Shown piece by piece: positions 43,536 to 53,625 of a DNA stretch of 64,000 bases. The translations under genes were made by a program, and so were the position numbers. The DNA is from Treponema sp. (GTDB lineage: Bacteria; Spirochaetota; Spirochaetia; Treponematales; Treponemataceae). The DNA lies in NCBI GenBank assembly GCA_024695475.1, contig JAILIC010000095.1:30886-94885 (forward strand), written 5' to 3'. Each line of letters starts with the position of its first letter. Position 1 is the first letter of the stretch. The notes under the pieces were generated by a model. That model had not been told where the DNA came from and did no database searches. It saw only the letters and a program-made list of their open reading frames with translations.

Positions 43536-44687
43536 ATGGACATACGTACTGTCACAAAAGAAGATTTACGCCCTTATTATGCACAGCGTAGGGCACAAGT
43601 CGCTCAGTATATGAAAAAAAATGATATTGCAGTGGCTGTCTTTGAACATACAGAAGGATGTGAGGATCCTGCTATTCGCTACCTCACTGGTTTTTCATCA
43701 GATGGTCTTTTGGTTTTTACCAGTGATGATGTAGCTGTTTTGATTCCTTGGGATGAAAACCTTGCAAAACAGCAGGCCATTGCTGATAAGATTATTCCTT
43801 ATACAAAGTATGGTCGGGTAAATGTCACTGCGGTACAAACCGTTTTGAACAAAGTAAAAGTATCTGGCAAAATGACCTGTGATTTGCCACATACAACAGC
43901 ATACCCATTGTTTTTGCGCTATGTAGAAGCATTGTCAGAATGGGATGTGCGCTGCCGTGAAAAGAGTGTCCATTCATATGTTGAGCAATTGCGTGCGGTA
44001 AAAGATGAGTATGAGATAGCATGTACCAAAGAAGCTGCCCGGGTTGGCGATATCATCATTGATACTATCGAGGAGCAGATTAAGTCAGGACAGATAAAAA
44101 CCGAGACTGATGTCGCATTACTAATCGAGCGAGTCTGTCGTGAGCATGGCTGTGAACGTACAGGATTTGACACATTGGCTGCCGGTCCGAGCCGTAGTTT
44201 TGCAATCCATTGCTTTCCAAATTATACCGCAGGGCTTTGGCCTGATACCGGTTTGTCCATCTTGGATTTTGGTGTTGTTATCAATGGCTATACCAGTGAT
44301 ACAACTATTACTGTTGCAAAAGGTCCATTGACCGATGAGCAGGAACATTTGCTGCAGGCGGTACAACATGTCTACGATGTATGTCTGGATATGTACAAAA
44401 AAGATGTACCTATCATGTCTGTCGCAAAAAAAGCAAATGAGCTTTTTGCCGAAAGTCATGACGTTATGCCTCACTCATTAGGACATGGAATTGGATTGGA
44501 AATCCATGAGGCACCAGTACTTCGTGTGTCCGGCAACCCTGAAAATGTATTTAAACCAGGTATGATTGTTACGTTAGAGCCAGGTTTATACAATGCAGAC
44601 GTTGGAGGGGCTCGTCTGGAAAATGATGTCCTGATTACCGAAGAAGGCAACGAAGTAATTTCACATGCTCGTATCATAAGACTGTAA
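43536..44687 (+). CDS. M24 family Xaa-Pro peptidase
   Basis: A 383-residue aminopeptidase P/prolidase-like enzyme. The N-terminal creatinase-like domain (about 1-150) is followed by the pita-bread domain with metal ligands in ILDFGVVINGYTSDTT (two Asp), HSLGHGIGLEIHE (His), TLEPGLY (Glu) and GGARLENDVLIT (Glu). It removes N-terminal residues before proline in the cytoplasm. The ATG is six bases after murJ. Confidence 0.92.
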   Translation: MDIRTVTKEDLRPYYAQRRAQVAQYMKKNDIAVAVFEHTEGCEDPAIRYLTGFSSDGLLVFTSDDVAVLIPWDENLAKQQAIADKIIPYTKYGRVNVTAVQTVLNKVKVSGKMTCDLPHTTAYPLFLRYVEALSEWDVRCREKSVHSYVEQLRAVKDEYEIACTKEAARVGDIIIDTIEEQIKSGQIKTETDVALLIERVCREHGCERTGFDTLAAGPSRSFAIHCFPNYTAGLWPDTGLSILDFGVVINGYTSDTTITVAKGPLTDEQEHLLQAVQHVYDVCLDMYKKDVPIMSVAKKANELFAESHDVMPHSLGHGIGLEIHEAPVLRVSGNPENVFKPGMIVTLEPGLYNADVGGARLENDVLITEEGNEVISHARIIRL

Positions 44688-44829
44688 AGAGCGGTCTAAA
44701 TATACGTGACTTTTTATAAAAAAAATGTTGCCGATAGGCACAATTTTTTATATCTTTTATGGTATAGCTAATAGACGCTTGGAAGTATACCTTATTTTCA
44801 GGCTAACAATATCAAGGAGTTAATTGAAA

Positions 44830-46461
44830 ATGGCTAAACAGTTATTATTCGGTGAAGAAGCACGTCAGAAACTGCTTTCTGGTGCAGAACAGATTGCACG
44901 CGCAGTAAAGACAACTCTCGGTCCTTGTGGCCGCATGGTTATGCTCGACAAAAAATATGGTGCTCCAACAATTACAAAAGACGGTGTTACTGTTGCTAAG
45001 GATATCGAATTAAAAGATCCTTATGAAAACATGGGTGCACAGTTTGTAAAAGAAGTTGCCTCAAAGACAAATGATGATGCAGGTGACGGCACAACAACAG
45101 CAACTGTATTGGCATACGCATTGGTACGTGAAGGTCTTAAATCAGTTGCAGCTGGAATGACTCCAATTGAAGTAAAACGCGGTATGGATAAGGCTGTAAG
45201 CCTTGTTATCGATGAAATAAAGAAGAATGCAAAACCAGTAAAGGGTTCAGAAGATGTTACAAACATTGCAACAATCTCTGCAAACAATGACCCAGAAATT
45301 GGTAAAATGCTTGCTGATGCTATCGAAAAGGTAGGCAAAGACGGTGTTATCACTGTTGAAGAAGCAAAGAACATGGAAATGACTGTTGATACAGTAGAAG
45401 GTATGCAGTTTGACCGTGGTTATATCTCAGCATATTTTGTTACCGATCGTGAATCAATGGAAGCTGATTTCAGCGATGCATATGTTCTCATCTATGACAA
45501 GAAGATTTCTACAATGAAAGATCTTTTGCCACTTCTTGAAAAAGTAGCAAACCAGGGTCGTGCATTGGTAATCATTGCTGAAGATGTTGACGGTGAAGCA
45601 TTGACCACATTGGTACTCAACACAATCCGTGGAACAATCAAAGTTTGTGCTGTTAAGGCTCCTGGATTTGGTGATCGCCGTAAGGATATGTTGCAGGATA
45701 TCGCTATCCTCACTGGTGGACAGGTTGTTTCTGAAGAAGTTGGTCTCAAGCTCGAGACAGCTGATATCGACGTTCTTGGTCAGGCAAAATCAATTAAGAT
45801 TGACAAAGACAACACTACAATCGTTGGCGGTGCTGGCGATAAGAAAGCTATTAAAGAACGTGTTGAAGAAATCAAACACCTTATCGAAAAGAGCACTTCA
45901 AGCTACGACAAAGAGCAGCTCCAGAAGCGCTTGGCAAAACTTTCTGGCGGCGTAGCAGTAATCAATGTTGGTGCTACAACCGAAACAGAAATGAAAGAAA
46001 AGAAATACCGCGTAGAAGATACTATTGCAGCAACACGCGCAGCTCTCGAAGCTGGTATCGTTCCTGGTGGTGGTATTGCTTTGATCGAAGCTTCAAGCGC
46101 TATCGAAAACATCCCTGCTGATTTGACAGAAGATGAAAAAGTTGGTTACAAGATCGTAAAACGCGCTCTTGAAGAACCAATCCGCCAGATTGCTGAAAAC
46201 GCAGGTGTTGACGGTTCTGTAGTAGCAGATCGTGCAAAGAAAGAAAAGAAAGGCATCGGTTACAATGCATATACTGGCGAATGGGTAGACATGCTCAAAG
46301 CTGGTATCATTGATCCTGCTAAGGTTACTTGCTCTGCATTGAGCAATGCAGCTTCTATTGCCGGAACAGTTCTGACAACAGAATGTGCTGTAACTGATAT
46401 CCCAGAGCCTCCTGCTCCAGCTCCAGCAGCTCCACAGGGTGGTATGGGCGGAATGTACTAA
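44830..46461 (+). CDS. groL: Chaperonin GroEL
   Basis: A 543-residue 60-kDa chaperonin. ATP-site motifs [20 protein letters not shown] and [12 protein letters not shown] are present, as are [11 protein letters not shown] and the glycine-methionine tail ending GGMGGMY. AAGGAG lies ten bases before the ATG; a TTG two codons earlier is in frame. There is no groES gene next to it and no CIRCE palindrome upstream, so heat-shock control by HrcA is not apparent here. A possible promoter is TTGCCG (44728) with TATCTT (44751). A strong terminator follows. Confidence 0.97.
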   Translation: MAKQLLFGEEARQKLLSGAEQIARAVKTTLGPCGRMVMLDKKYGAPTITKDGVTVAKDIELKDPYENMGAQFVKEVASKTNDDAGDGTTTATVLAYALVREGLKSVAAGMTPIEVKRGMDKAVSLVIDEIKKNAKPVKGSEDVTNIATISANNDPEIGKMLADAIEKVGKDGVITVEEAKNMEMTVDTVEGMQFDRGYISAYFVTDRESMEADFSDAYVLIYDKKISTMKDLLPLLEKVANQGRALVIIAEDVDGEALTTLVLNTIRGTIKVCAVKAPGFGDRRKDMLQDIAILTGGQVVSEEVGLKLETADIDVLGQAKSIKIDKDNTTIVGGAGDKKAIKERVEEIKHLIEKSTSSYDKEQLQKRLAKLSGGVAVINVGATTETEMKEKKYRVEDTIAATRAALEAGIVPGGGIALIEASSAIENIPADLTEDEKVGYKIVKRALEEPIRQIAENAGVDGSVVADRAKKEKKGIGYNAYTGEWVDMLKAGIIDPAKVTCSALSNAASIAGTVLTTECAVTDIPEPPAPAPAAPQGGMGGMY

Positions 46462-46525
46462 TAGATAACGGTTAGTACACCAGTTATACAAAGACCCCGT
46501 AAAGGTGAGACGTGAGTTTTCCTTT
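46454..46525 (+). terminator. groL stop-codon hairpin and rho-independent terminator
   Basis: A first hairpin, TGTACTAA (46454-46461) with TTAGTACA (46472-46479), includes the stop codon. It is followed by the terminator stem CCCCGTAAAGG / CCTTTGCGGGG and a run of eight T. Confidence 0.85.
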
Positions 46526-46538
46526 GCGGGGCTTTTTT

Positions 46539-47147
46539 TTACAACGATTTTCTAAAACCTAAACCATAGCGGATACCACGGTTAAGATAAGACTCGGCGG
46601 TTCCAAATATTTCGCCTTCAGCAGAGAGACCAATTTTATAGCCTAAGAAAATATCAAAAATAAGCCCAAGCGGTAGATTAAACTTATATCCTGACTGAAA
46701 TTCCAGTGAAAGCACATATCCGTTATTATCTTTTGACATTTGGCCATTACCAAAATAACCTAAAAAGTCAAAACTGTCTCCCATACATACATAATACCCT
46801 AAGAGCTGTCGGCTAAAGGGATAATAATGTCCAAAAAAAGACAAGGTTAACGTAGTACAATAGTAACTTTCATAGAGCGTGTTAAATACTGCAGAACCAA
46901 GATACATCCGATACGAAAAATGTGGCACTATCTGCCGCTCAAGTTGACCACCAAGACCAAAACCTTGGTTGGTCAGCTGGTTAAATAACAATAAAAAATC
47001 AAAAGAAAGCAGTTGATCTACAGGCTCTTCAGACTGCGTGTCATCTTCTCCAGCGGTAACACTTTCAGGAGCTTGTGCATAGAGTGTGTATGCACTTATG
47101 AGGATACTGAATAAACACAAACAACAACTTTTTTTAATTACATTCAT
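46539..47147 (-). CDS. Probable outer membrane protein, unrecognised
   Basis: A 202-residue exported protein. From the ATG at 47147 a signal peptide runs to TLYA. The mature protein begins with an acidic linker and then alternating strands (GLGGQLERQIVPHFSYRMYLGS, LTLSFFGHYYPFSRQ, LSLEFQSGYKFNLPLGLIFDIFLGYKIG) and ends RYGLGFRKSL, a typical small beta-barrel pattern. Cysteines occur only in the signal. It converges on groL and shares that terminator region. Confidence 0.6.
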   Translation of the reverse strand: MNVIKKSCCLCLFSILISAYTLYAQAPESVTAGEDDTQSEEPVDQLLSFDFLLLFNQLTNQGFGLGGQLERQIVPHFSYRMYLGSAVFNTLYESYYCTTLTLSFFGHYYPFSRQLLGYYVCMGDSFDFLGYFGNGQMSKDNNGYVLSLEFQSGYKFNLPLGLIFDIFLGYKIGLSAEGEIFGTAESYLNRGIRYGLGFRKSL

Positions 47148-47166
47148 ACATAATGACAAAATAAAA

Positions 47167-47811
47167 CTATAAGTGAATTATTGTATCATAGGTTATCTCT
47201 GTAAAATCTGAAATTACCATATCTGCGTAGTCTTTAATTGCCTCTTTAGGATTTGTTGTTGCCAGTCCGACGACTTTCATCTGTGCAGCACGGCCAGACT
47301 TGAGCCCGTTAAATGAGTCTTCAAAGACCACGCAATTTGAAATGGCAGCCTGTGTCTTTTTCGCTCCCAATAAATATGGATCTGGGGCTGGCTTGCTATG
47401 GGCAAACTGTTCTGCAGTGAGTACAAAGTCAAAAACATCCCATAGCTCAGGACGATTCTTTTTTACGCTCTGCATCTTTGCCTTATTGGAGCTGGTAACA
47501 ATAGCGGTTTTTACCCCGTGCTCTTTGAGCTGCGTAATAAAAGACGGAAAACCAGGTATGTATTCCATTTTCATCGAAGCCTCAAAAGCATCAAGTTGCT
47601 CCGTTATTTTAGCACAAAGCTCCGGTTGATTAGGAAAAAGCGTTTTGTAAATAAGTTCGAGAGACTGTCCTTTAAGTTTATTACCAAGACTTCCATCATT
47701 GAGATACCGTTTACAGGTATCAACCCAAAAAACAGAGTACTGAGTCTCTGTATCAAGAATAACCCCGTCAAGGTCAAAGAGACAGGCAATAGTTTGTGTA
47801 GTGTCTAACAT
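47167..47811 (-). CDS. HAD family hydrolase (beta-phosphoglucomutase-like)
   Basis: A 214-residue HAD phosphatase. Motif I is LFDLDGVILDTE, motif II IVTSSNKAK, motif III SKPAPDPYLLGAKK and motif IV VFEDSFNGLKSG. The cap is helical, as in subfamily IA/beta-phosphoglucomutase or sugar-phosphatase members. The substrate is probably a small phosphosugar. It begins seven bases after the methyltransferase gene on the same strand. Confidence 0.9.
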   Translation of the reverse strand: MLDTTQTIACLFDLDGVILDTETQYSVFWVDTCKRYLNDGSLGNKLKGQSLELIYKTLFPNQPELCAKITEQLDAFEASMKMEYIPGFPSFITQLKEHGVKTAIVTSSNKAKMQSVKKNRPELWDVFDFVLTAEQFAHSKPAPDPYLLGAKKTQAAISNCVVFEDSFNGLKSGRAAQMKVVGLATTNPKEAIKDYADMVISDFTEITYDTIIHL

Positions 47812-47818
47812 GGGTGTC

Positions 47819-48631
47819 CTATTTTCTAGCTATGATAACCATGGTGCGTGCATTTTGATTATATGGCGAAAAATCAAAGTCACCATAGATTTCTGCTGAT
47901 TTAAATTTGCATGCAGTAATTAAAATACGTTTTAGTTCAACTGCTGAGTATAATCGCTGAACAAATTCATGCTCAATACGTTGTCCGGTATGGTTATCAA
48001 TAAGAATCCATTTGGAACGTAAACCTTCCCATGCACCCTCTACTGAAAATTGGGTAAGCACGGTCTTGTTTGCCCGCTCAAACCATTCGCCTTCAGTAAA
48101 ATACTTAATGGCAATTTCTCTACTGGTAGATTCCATAATGAACCAACCATTATCTTTAATGGTCTTAGCTATATGCTGGAGTATTGAGATGTCTTCTTCG
48201 ATAGTATCACAGTATCCAAAAGACGTATATAAATTAATGGCAGCATCAAATTTCTTTTTAGAAGTATACGTACGTAAGTCCGCTTTTACAAGATTAAGGT
48301 GGACCCCTTCATCATCTGCTGATTCCTTTGCGGCATCAAGCTCAGATTGAATAAGATCAACACCGGTAACAGAAAGACCACGTAGAGCCAGCTCGATGGC
48401 AATACGTCCGGGACCACAACCTGCATCAAGGATAGAACTTTTTTTGCCTAATCCTGCTATCTTACAAATATCATCTGCAACAGTAGGCGCCTCAGCCCAC
48501 CGATTGCTGTCAAACATGATAGGACCATAGTTTTGCCAGAACTCTTCATTCTCAAACCATTCACGCTTTTTTGTTCCAGCTAATGGTTGTGGTGTAAAAC
48601 CTGTATCATTTTGTTTTACTGTATCTTTCAT
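47819..48631 (-). CDS. Class I SAM-dependent methyltransferase
   Basis: A 270-residue cytosolic methyltransferase. The SAM-binding motif I is ILDAGCGPGRIAIELA, followed by GVDLIQSELDAAKESA (motif II acid) and FDAAINLYTSFGY. It resembles small-molecule methyltransferases of the UbiE/type-11 kind; the substrate is unknown. The ATG at 48631 (MKDTVKQ) is chosen over one six codons earlier because the earlier one lies in the promoter-like region. Likely co-transcribed with the HAD gene. Confidence 0.85.
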   Translation of the reverse strand: MKDTVKQNDTGFTPQPLAGTKKREWFENEEFWQNYGPIMFDSNRWAEAPTVADDICKIAGLGKKSSILDAGCGPGRIAIELALRGLSVTGVDLIQSELDAAKESADDEGVHLNLVKADLRTYTSKKKFDAAINLYTSFGYCDTIEEDISILQHIAKTIKDNGWFIMESTSREIAIKYFTEGEWFERANKTVLTQFSVEGAWEGLRSKWILIDNHTGQRIEHEFVQRLYSAVELKRILITACKFKSAEIYGDFDFSPYNQNARTMVIIARK

Positions 48632-48696
48632 ATCTTTAGTGTAGCACAAAGCAGAAAGTTGTCAAACATGTCGGGCACCGCATAGCGTAAAACGCA

Positions 48697-50064
48697 TTAC
48701 TCGTGCATTGAACGCATCTCTTTGATGATAAAGAAGAGTACAACGATAAAGGCAGTCATATCAGCTATAGGTGCTGTCGCTAAGATGCCACGGATGCCAA
48801 AAAATATCGGCAAGATAATGACAAGTGGAATTAAGAAAAATACTTGTCGTGTCAATGAAAGCAGAGCACCTTTTATCGGTTTACCGATTGCAGCAAAGAA
48901 GTTGGACGAAATCGCCTGTATACCACCAAGTGGCATAAACAAGAGGAATGACCTCATAAACAAGATTGAAAACTCATAATATAAGTCATTGCCTTTACCA
49001 AAAATTGCCAAAATACGATGAGGAAACACTTGGAATATGAACAAAGCTGTACAAGAGATGATTAACTCACAGGTAATAGCAAGCTTATAGGTACCTTTTA
49101 CGCGGTCGTAGAGCTTTGCTCCATAGTTAAAGCCGATGATAGGCTGCATACCTTGCATGATACCAATGATGATCGAAAATACGATGGCAGTTACTTTCAT
49201 GACGATACCGCTAGAGGCTAGCGGTATTTCTGACCCATAAATTGATAGTCCGCCGTAGTAAACGAGCGATCGATTCATGACAATCTGCACCAGGGTCATT
49301 GCCAGTTGTGTCAGTCCATTACTCATACCCATGGCAGCGGTAGTGCGTATCTGTGTAAGCGAAAGGGTAAAGTCGTTTTTGTGTAAGCGTACGCGTTTAA
49401 AAAGCTTAAAATAACGAATGGCAAACAAGAAAGAAGCTGCCTGACCAATAACGGTAGCCCATGCAGCTCCTGCAACACCTAAATGAAAGACAAAAATAAA
49501 GAGCGGATCAAGAATGGTATTGAGTACTGCCCCGATGACCATAGTAATCATTGAATAGAATGGACTTCCGTCTGCTCTTGCCAGATTACTCATACCATTA
49601 GTGATTATCAGTAAGGGCATGCCAAAGGTGGTAATGCGTGTGTAGGTAACTGCATAGTCAAATATTTCTGGAGTTGCACCAAATATCAAGAGTAGACGTG
49701 GCAAAAAAGTTTGTACAAAAACAACATAGATGATACCAAAGAGTACCATCATGCAAAAACCACAGCCGACAACAGACGCTGCAATATCTTCTTGTTTACG
49801 TCCTAAAGCAAGCGAAAACCGGGCTGCACTACCAATACTGATGGTCAGGGTAATTGCCATACAGATAGTAATGAGCGGAAAAGCTACATTGGTGGCTGCA
49901 TTGCCCAAAAAACCTACACCTTGTCCGATAAAAATTTGATCGACAACATTATATAAAGAACTCACCAGCATCGCGATGATACTGGGAATTGCAAATTTTC
50001 GAAGCAATATGCTTATCTTTTCATAGCCAAGAGGATTTTCAGTAGTAACGTATGTTTGTGCCAT
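48697..50064 (-). CDS. MATE family efflux transporter
   Basis: A 455-residue protein with 12 membrane segments in two homologous halves. The N-terminal 'KISILLRKFAIPSIIAMLVSSLYNVVDQIFIGQGVG' and the mid-protein 'GMQPIIGFNYGAKLYDRVKG' are MATE signatures. It should export cationic compounds using a sodium or proton gradient. AAGGA precedes the ATG. It follows uvrC on the same strand at a distance of 26 bases. Confidence 0.92.
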   Translation of the reverse strand: MAQTYVTTENPLGYEKISILLRKFAIPSIIAMLVSSLYNVVDQIFIGQGVGFLGNAATNVAFPLITICMAITLTISIGSAARFSLALGRKQEDIAASVVGCGFCMMVLFGIIYVVFVQTFLPRLLLIFGATPEIFDYAVTYTRITTFGMPLLIITNGMSNLARADGSPFYSMITMVIGAVLNTILDPLFIFVFHLGVAGAAWATVIGQAASFLFAIRYFKLFKRVRLHKNDFTLSLTQIRTTAAMGMSNGLTQLAMTLVQIVMNRSLVYYGGLSIYGSEIPLASSGIVMKVTAIVFSIIIGIMQGMQPIIGFNYGAKLYDRVKGTYKLAITCELIISCTALFIFQVFPHRILAIFGKGNDLYYEFSILFMRSFLLFMPLGGIQAISSNFFAAIGKPIKGALLSLTRQVFFLIPLVIILPIFFGIRGILATAPIADMTAFIVVLFFIIKEMRSMHE

Positions 50065-50090
50065 AAGTAAGTCCTTGTATGTATTGTATT

Positions 50091-52058
50091 CTATGTAGTA
50101 GCGTTGTATTCTGCATCTGGCTCTGCAGCTGCAAGGGCGGCATCTGCAAGACTGCTGTTACGCTGTGCATTTGCTGCCTTCCATGGAGTAGTACCGGGAG
50201 TTTGCAGGGATACTTCTGCCATCGATTGTTTTGTTTGGCGCTCTGCAAGCAAGCGACGAGCTTCCATCAGAATATGTGACGCTTGTTGTGCCCGAACATG
50301 AATGGTTTGAGCAACGGCAGCTTCTTCTGCTTGTGCAAGATTTTCCAAAGTGGTAAATTTCTTCATCAAAGCCAAAGCTCGTTGTGGACCAACATCGGGC
50401 AACTCAGTGAATATGCTAACGGTATTTTCCTTTGTACGCAAGCGTTGATTACGACTTGTTGCAAAACGGTGGGTCTCATCACGTACCCGTTGCAGTAAGC
50501 GTAGAGCATCACTGCGTTTTGGCAATGAGATAGGAACACTATCTCCTGGCCGATAAATTTCTTCATCGCGTTTTGCCAAGCCCGCAATAGGAATATCGAG
50601 ATTAAGCGCATCCAATACACCGCGTACGGCATTGACCTGTCCGATACCACCATCAATGAGGATCAAATCCGGCAAATCCTGCTGCTCATTAACCAGTCTT
50701 GTATATCTTCTGGTGGCAGCCTCTCTCATAGATGCAAAATCATCGATGATACCATTGGTTGTTTTAAGGCGGAAGTAGCGATAGTTGCGTTTATCGGGAT
50801 TACCATTGTAAAAACTGATAAGACTGGCAACCGGAAATTTGCCACCGATATGCGCAATATCAAAACCTTCGATACGTACCGGTAGATGATCAAGCCTCAG
50901 GACCGTTTTTAACTCCTCAAGTGCAGGCATGTCGCCACGCTCACGTAAGCGCCGTATAATGTCTTCATGTGCATTTTCAAAAGCCATGTTCATGGCAGCT
51001 TGATGTCGTTTTGCATTTTCGATATGGTCGCTGACCAGCACAATCTGTGTATTGGCATGGAAGGTCTCGTCTAACCAGCGGCTCATAAACTCAAGACCTT
51101 CTTGCGTCGGTACAAAAATATGTGGAGGCAGCATCTCCTTATCGGTATAATACGCATTCATAAACTCAGGGAGCAGTTCCTCATCTTCGTGGAGGCTGAC
51201 CGTACGATAATTATCACGACCTAATAACTTGCCGCTTCGTATCTTTAAGACAGTAAAGCTTACCAATTCACCTTCACGGTAATGGGCAATGTAGTCTCTG
51301 TCTTCGGCATCAAAGCCCTCGACGATGTTTTGATTTTGCATGACCATCAATGCCCGCAAACCGTCTCTAAAACGTGCCGCTTTTTCAAAGTTGAGATTTT
51401 TGGCAGCATCTTTCATAGCGGCAGTGAGTTTTTCTTCGGTTTCTTTTCCTTTACCCTCAAGGAGTTGAGCTATCTCTCCGATTATTTCATTGTAGGACTC
51501 TTTTGAAAAATCCTTGCAACAAGGTGCCTTACATTGACCGATATGATAGTACATACATGGGGTATCACGTCGCTTAAATGTTTTGCAATGGCGCAATGGA
51601 TAGATTTTATATAAACTGTCGATAAAGGTGTCGAGCGCACCTACATCGGGAAAGGGTCCAAAATATAAGGAACCGTCATGAAGAATTCTTCTTGTTTTAT
51701 ATAAACGAGGAAAATCTTCATGGGTAATACGGATGACAGGGTACGATTTACCATCCTTTAAGTTGATATTGTACCGAGGCGTGTATTTTTTAATAAGATT
51801 ATTTTCCAACAAGAATGCTTCGTATTCATTTGTTGTTGTGATATATTCTATAGATACTGCCCGGGAAATAAGGATACGGGTTTTAATATCCTTTCGTCCT
51901 GAAAAGTACGAGGTGAGGCGGTTCTTTAAGTTTTTTGCTTTGCCGACATAAATGACGGTTCCTTTGGGATCCCGCCATAAATATACTCCACTGGAAGAGG
52001 GGGCTTTTAATGCGGTTGCGTGTAATATGTCTCGTGCCGTATTAGTAACAGTAGTCAT
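50091..52058 (-). CDS. uvrC: Excinuclease ABC subunit C
   Basis: A 655-residue nucleotide-excision repair nuclease. The GIY-YIG domain (SSSGVYLWRDPKGTVIYVGKAKNLKNRL) makes the 3' cut, followed by the cysteine cluster CKAPCC, a UVR motif (FEKAARFRDGLRAL), the RNase H-like domain for the 5' cut (IEGFDIAHIGG, LILIDGGIGQVNA) and a C-terminal HhH pair (LPDVGPQRALALMKKF). A tail of about 50 residues extends past the usual end. The ATG at 52058 is chosen because homology starts there; the longer frame lies inside the opposite-strand signal peptide. It has no ribosome site, and its start codon overlaps the divergent gene's start. Confidence 0.93.
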   Translation of the reverse strand: MTTVTNTARDILHATALKAPSSSGVYLWRDPKGTVIYVGKAKNLKNRLTSYFSGRKDIKTRILISRAVSIEYITTTNEYEAFLLENNLIKKYTPRYNINLKDGKSYPVIRITHEDFPRLYKTRRILHDGSLYFGPFPDVGALDTFIDSLYKIYPLRHCKTFKRRDTPCMYYHIGQCKAPCCKDFSKESYNEIIGEIAQLLEGKGKETEEKLTAAMKDAAKNLNFEKAARFRDGLRALMVMQNQNIVEGFDAEDRDYIAHYREGELVSFTVLKIRSGKLLGRDNYRTVSLHEDEELLPEFMNAYYTDKEMLPPHIFVPTQEGLEFMSRWLDETFHANTQIVLVSDHIENAKRHQAAMNMAFENAHEDIIRRLRERGDMPALEELKTVLRLDHLPVRIEGFDIAHIGGKFPVASLISFYNGNPDKRNYRYFRLKTTNGIIDDFASMREAATRRYTRLVNEQQDLPDLILIDGGIGQVNAVRGVLDALNLDIPIAGLAKRDEEIYRPGDSVPISLPKRSDALRLLQRVRDETHRFATSRNQRLRTKENTVSIFTELPDVGPQRALALMKKFTTLENLAQAEEAAVAQTIHVRAQQASHILMEARRLLAERQTKQSMAEVSLQTPGTTPWKAANAQRNSSLADAALAAAEPDAEYNATT

Positions 52059-53580
52059 GACGTTAAATGCTATTAAAAAAATACTTATTTTACTTATACT
52101 TTGTCTAGTAGTTTTTACAGAAATACCTCTTTTTTCTGAGACTCGTACCCTTGTATTGGGAGGCAAGTCTGGCTGGCCTACCATGTATGAGATGCAGCAT
52201 ATAACAACAGGGAAAGGACGTTTTGGCTATACCTGTCTGGAACTCGAAACTAATTCTCCGGCAATGACCGATGATACCGATATGCTTTTGCATTTTGAAA
52301 GTCGTGGTATGGAAGACACTGCTGGTAAATATAAAATCATCAAAAACAATTTTGTCCGTACTCGCGATGCCGCACAGGGCAAATACGCAGCCCTCAATAG
52401 AGGAACTGCTACTGGCATGATCCTGCATGGCAGCGAAAAGAGTATGTTTGGCAGCTCTGGATACGTAGGCTCCTTTTCTCTAGAGTTTTGGCTTGCTCCG
52501 TCCGTAGCAGGTAATGGCGAGACCGTTTTATCATGGCGTTCTTCCCGGGGAGTACAGGGATATCCGATGTATCAAAATATTACTGTGCTCTTTAACAATA
52601 ACAAATTGGAGTGGACCTTTTCTAATATCTTTGATGGCTATACGACAAATAGCGGTGATGTCGCTTTTACCAGCCGGTCTAATATCATTCCTGATAAATG
52701 GGCATTGCACAAAGTAAGCTTTGATAATAAAACTGGTCTTTTGGAGTATCGTATCAATGGTCGCATAGAGGCATTGCAGTATATAACCGCAACTGGGCAT
52801 GAACGGGGAGTTGTCTATCAACCGATACTGGGCGTACCTGCTGATATTGAACTGTGTTCTTCATTTACCGGTCGTCTTGATGATTTTAGAATTGTCCGTC
52901 ATTTGGGTTCATTACCGTCTCCAGCTGATACTGGTGCTAACTTAAACTTAAACCTCTATGATGTGTCCGGCGGTCGTTTTGTTACACAGCCTTTGATGAC
53001 AAAGGCAGGCTCTGTTTTAGATAAGGTTGACGCGGTAACTGATGTTCCTGAGCAGACTGATGTGCGTCTGTTTGTCCGCTCAGGAGATAACTATTTTGGT
53101 TGGACTGATACTGAGCCAGAGTGGATCCCGGTAACTCAGGGCGAAAAAATACGTGATGTCAGCGGTTTGTATTTTCAGGTTGCCGTTGAGTTGTATCCTG
53201 ACGGTGCAGGTAAAAAAACACCTTCCATTACGGAACTGACATTGGAATATACTGAGCGTCCTGCTCCACTGCCTCCTTTTACCGTAAAGGCAGTGCCTGG
53301 GGATTGCAGTGTTACGGTCAGCTGGGGCTTTTCCGTTGATGATACTGCAGGTGGTTATTACCTGTATTATGGGGAGCGTCCGGGGGAATATCTGGGAAGA
53401 ATCGCTGTTGAAGGAGCGTCTCCTATTAATGTCGGCAACGTTAACTCGGTAACGCTGACGGGGCTAAAGTCTGGTACAATCTACTATTTTGCAGTCTCTT
53501 CCTGGTCACGGTATGACGATCATATTACCGGTAACTTGTCGCAGGAAGTCTTTGCCCGCCCTTATGGCAAAAAAGAGTAA
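52057..53580 (+). CDS. Secreted LamG-like/fibronectin III protein
   Basis: A 507-residue exported protein. A signal peptide starts at the ATG at 52057 (KKILILLILCLVVF) and ends near FSE. A concanavalin/LamG-like domain spans about 50-285, with 'GSFSLEFWLAPSV', 'WALHKVSFDNKTGLLEYRINGR' and 'GRLDDFRIVR'. A fibronectin III domain closes the protein (about 410-505): 'PPFTVKAVPGDCSVTVSWGFS' and 'NVNSVTLTGLKSGTIYYFAVSSWS'. It probably binds carbohydrate or surface ligands. The ATG shares CATG with the uvrC start on the other strand. No Shine-Dalgarno is visible. Confidence 0.75.
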   Translation: MTLNAIKKILILLILCLVVFTEIPLFSETRTLVLGGKSGWPTMYEMQHITTGKGRFGYTCLELETNSPAMTDDTDMLLHFESRGMEDTAGKYKIIKNNFVRTRDAAQGKYAALNRGTATGMILHGSEKSMFGSSGYVGSFSLEFWLAPSVAGNGETVLSWRSSRGVQGYPMYQNITVLFNNNKLEWTFSNIFDGYTTNSGDVAFTSRSNIIPDKWALHKVSFDNKTGLLEYRINGRIEALQYITATGHERGVVYQPILGVPADIELCSSFTGRLDDFRIVRHLGSLPSPADTGANLNLNLYDVSGGRFVTQPLMTKAGSVLDKVDAVTDVPEQTDVRLFVRSGDNYFGWTDTEPEWIPVTQGEKIRDVSGLYFQVAVELYPDGAGKKTPSITELTLEYTERPAPLPPFTVKAVPGDCSVTVSWGFSVDDTAGGYYLYYGERPGEYLGRIAVEGASPINVGNVNSVTLTGLKSGTIYYFAVSSWSRYDDHITGNLSQEVFARPYGKKE

Positions 53581-53625
53581 CTAAACATCTTTTTACGGTA
53601 CGGTTTGTGGTTTTCGTCGGCATCT

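Noticed and set aside
44700..44829. CIRCE element upstream of groL
   Set aside because: No TTAGCACTC/GAGTGCTAA palindrome is present.
52059..52184. 42-residue N-terminal extension of UvrC
   Set aside because: No family sequence, and it is antisense to the signal peptide of the divergent LamG protein.
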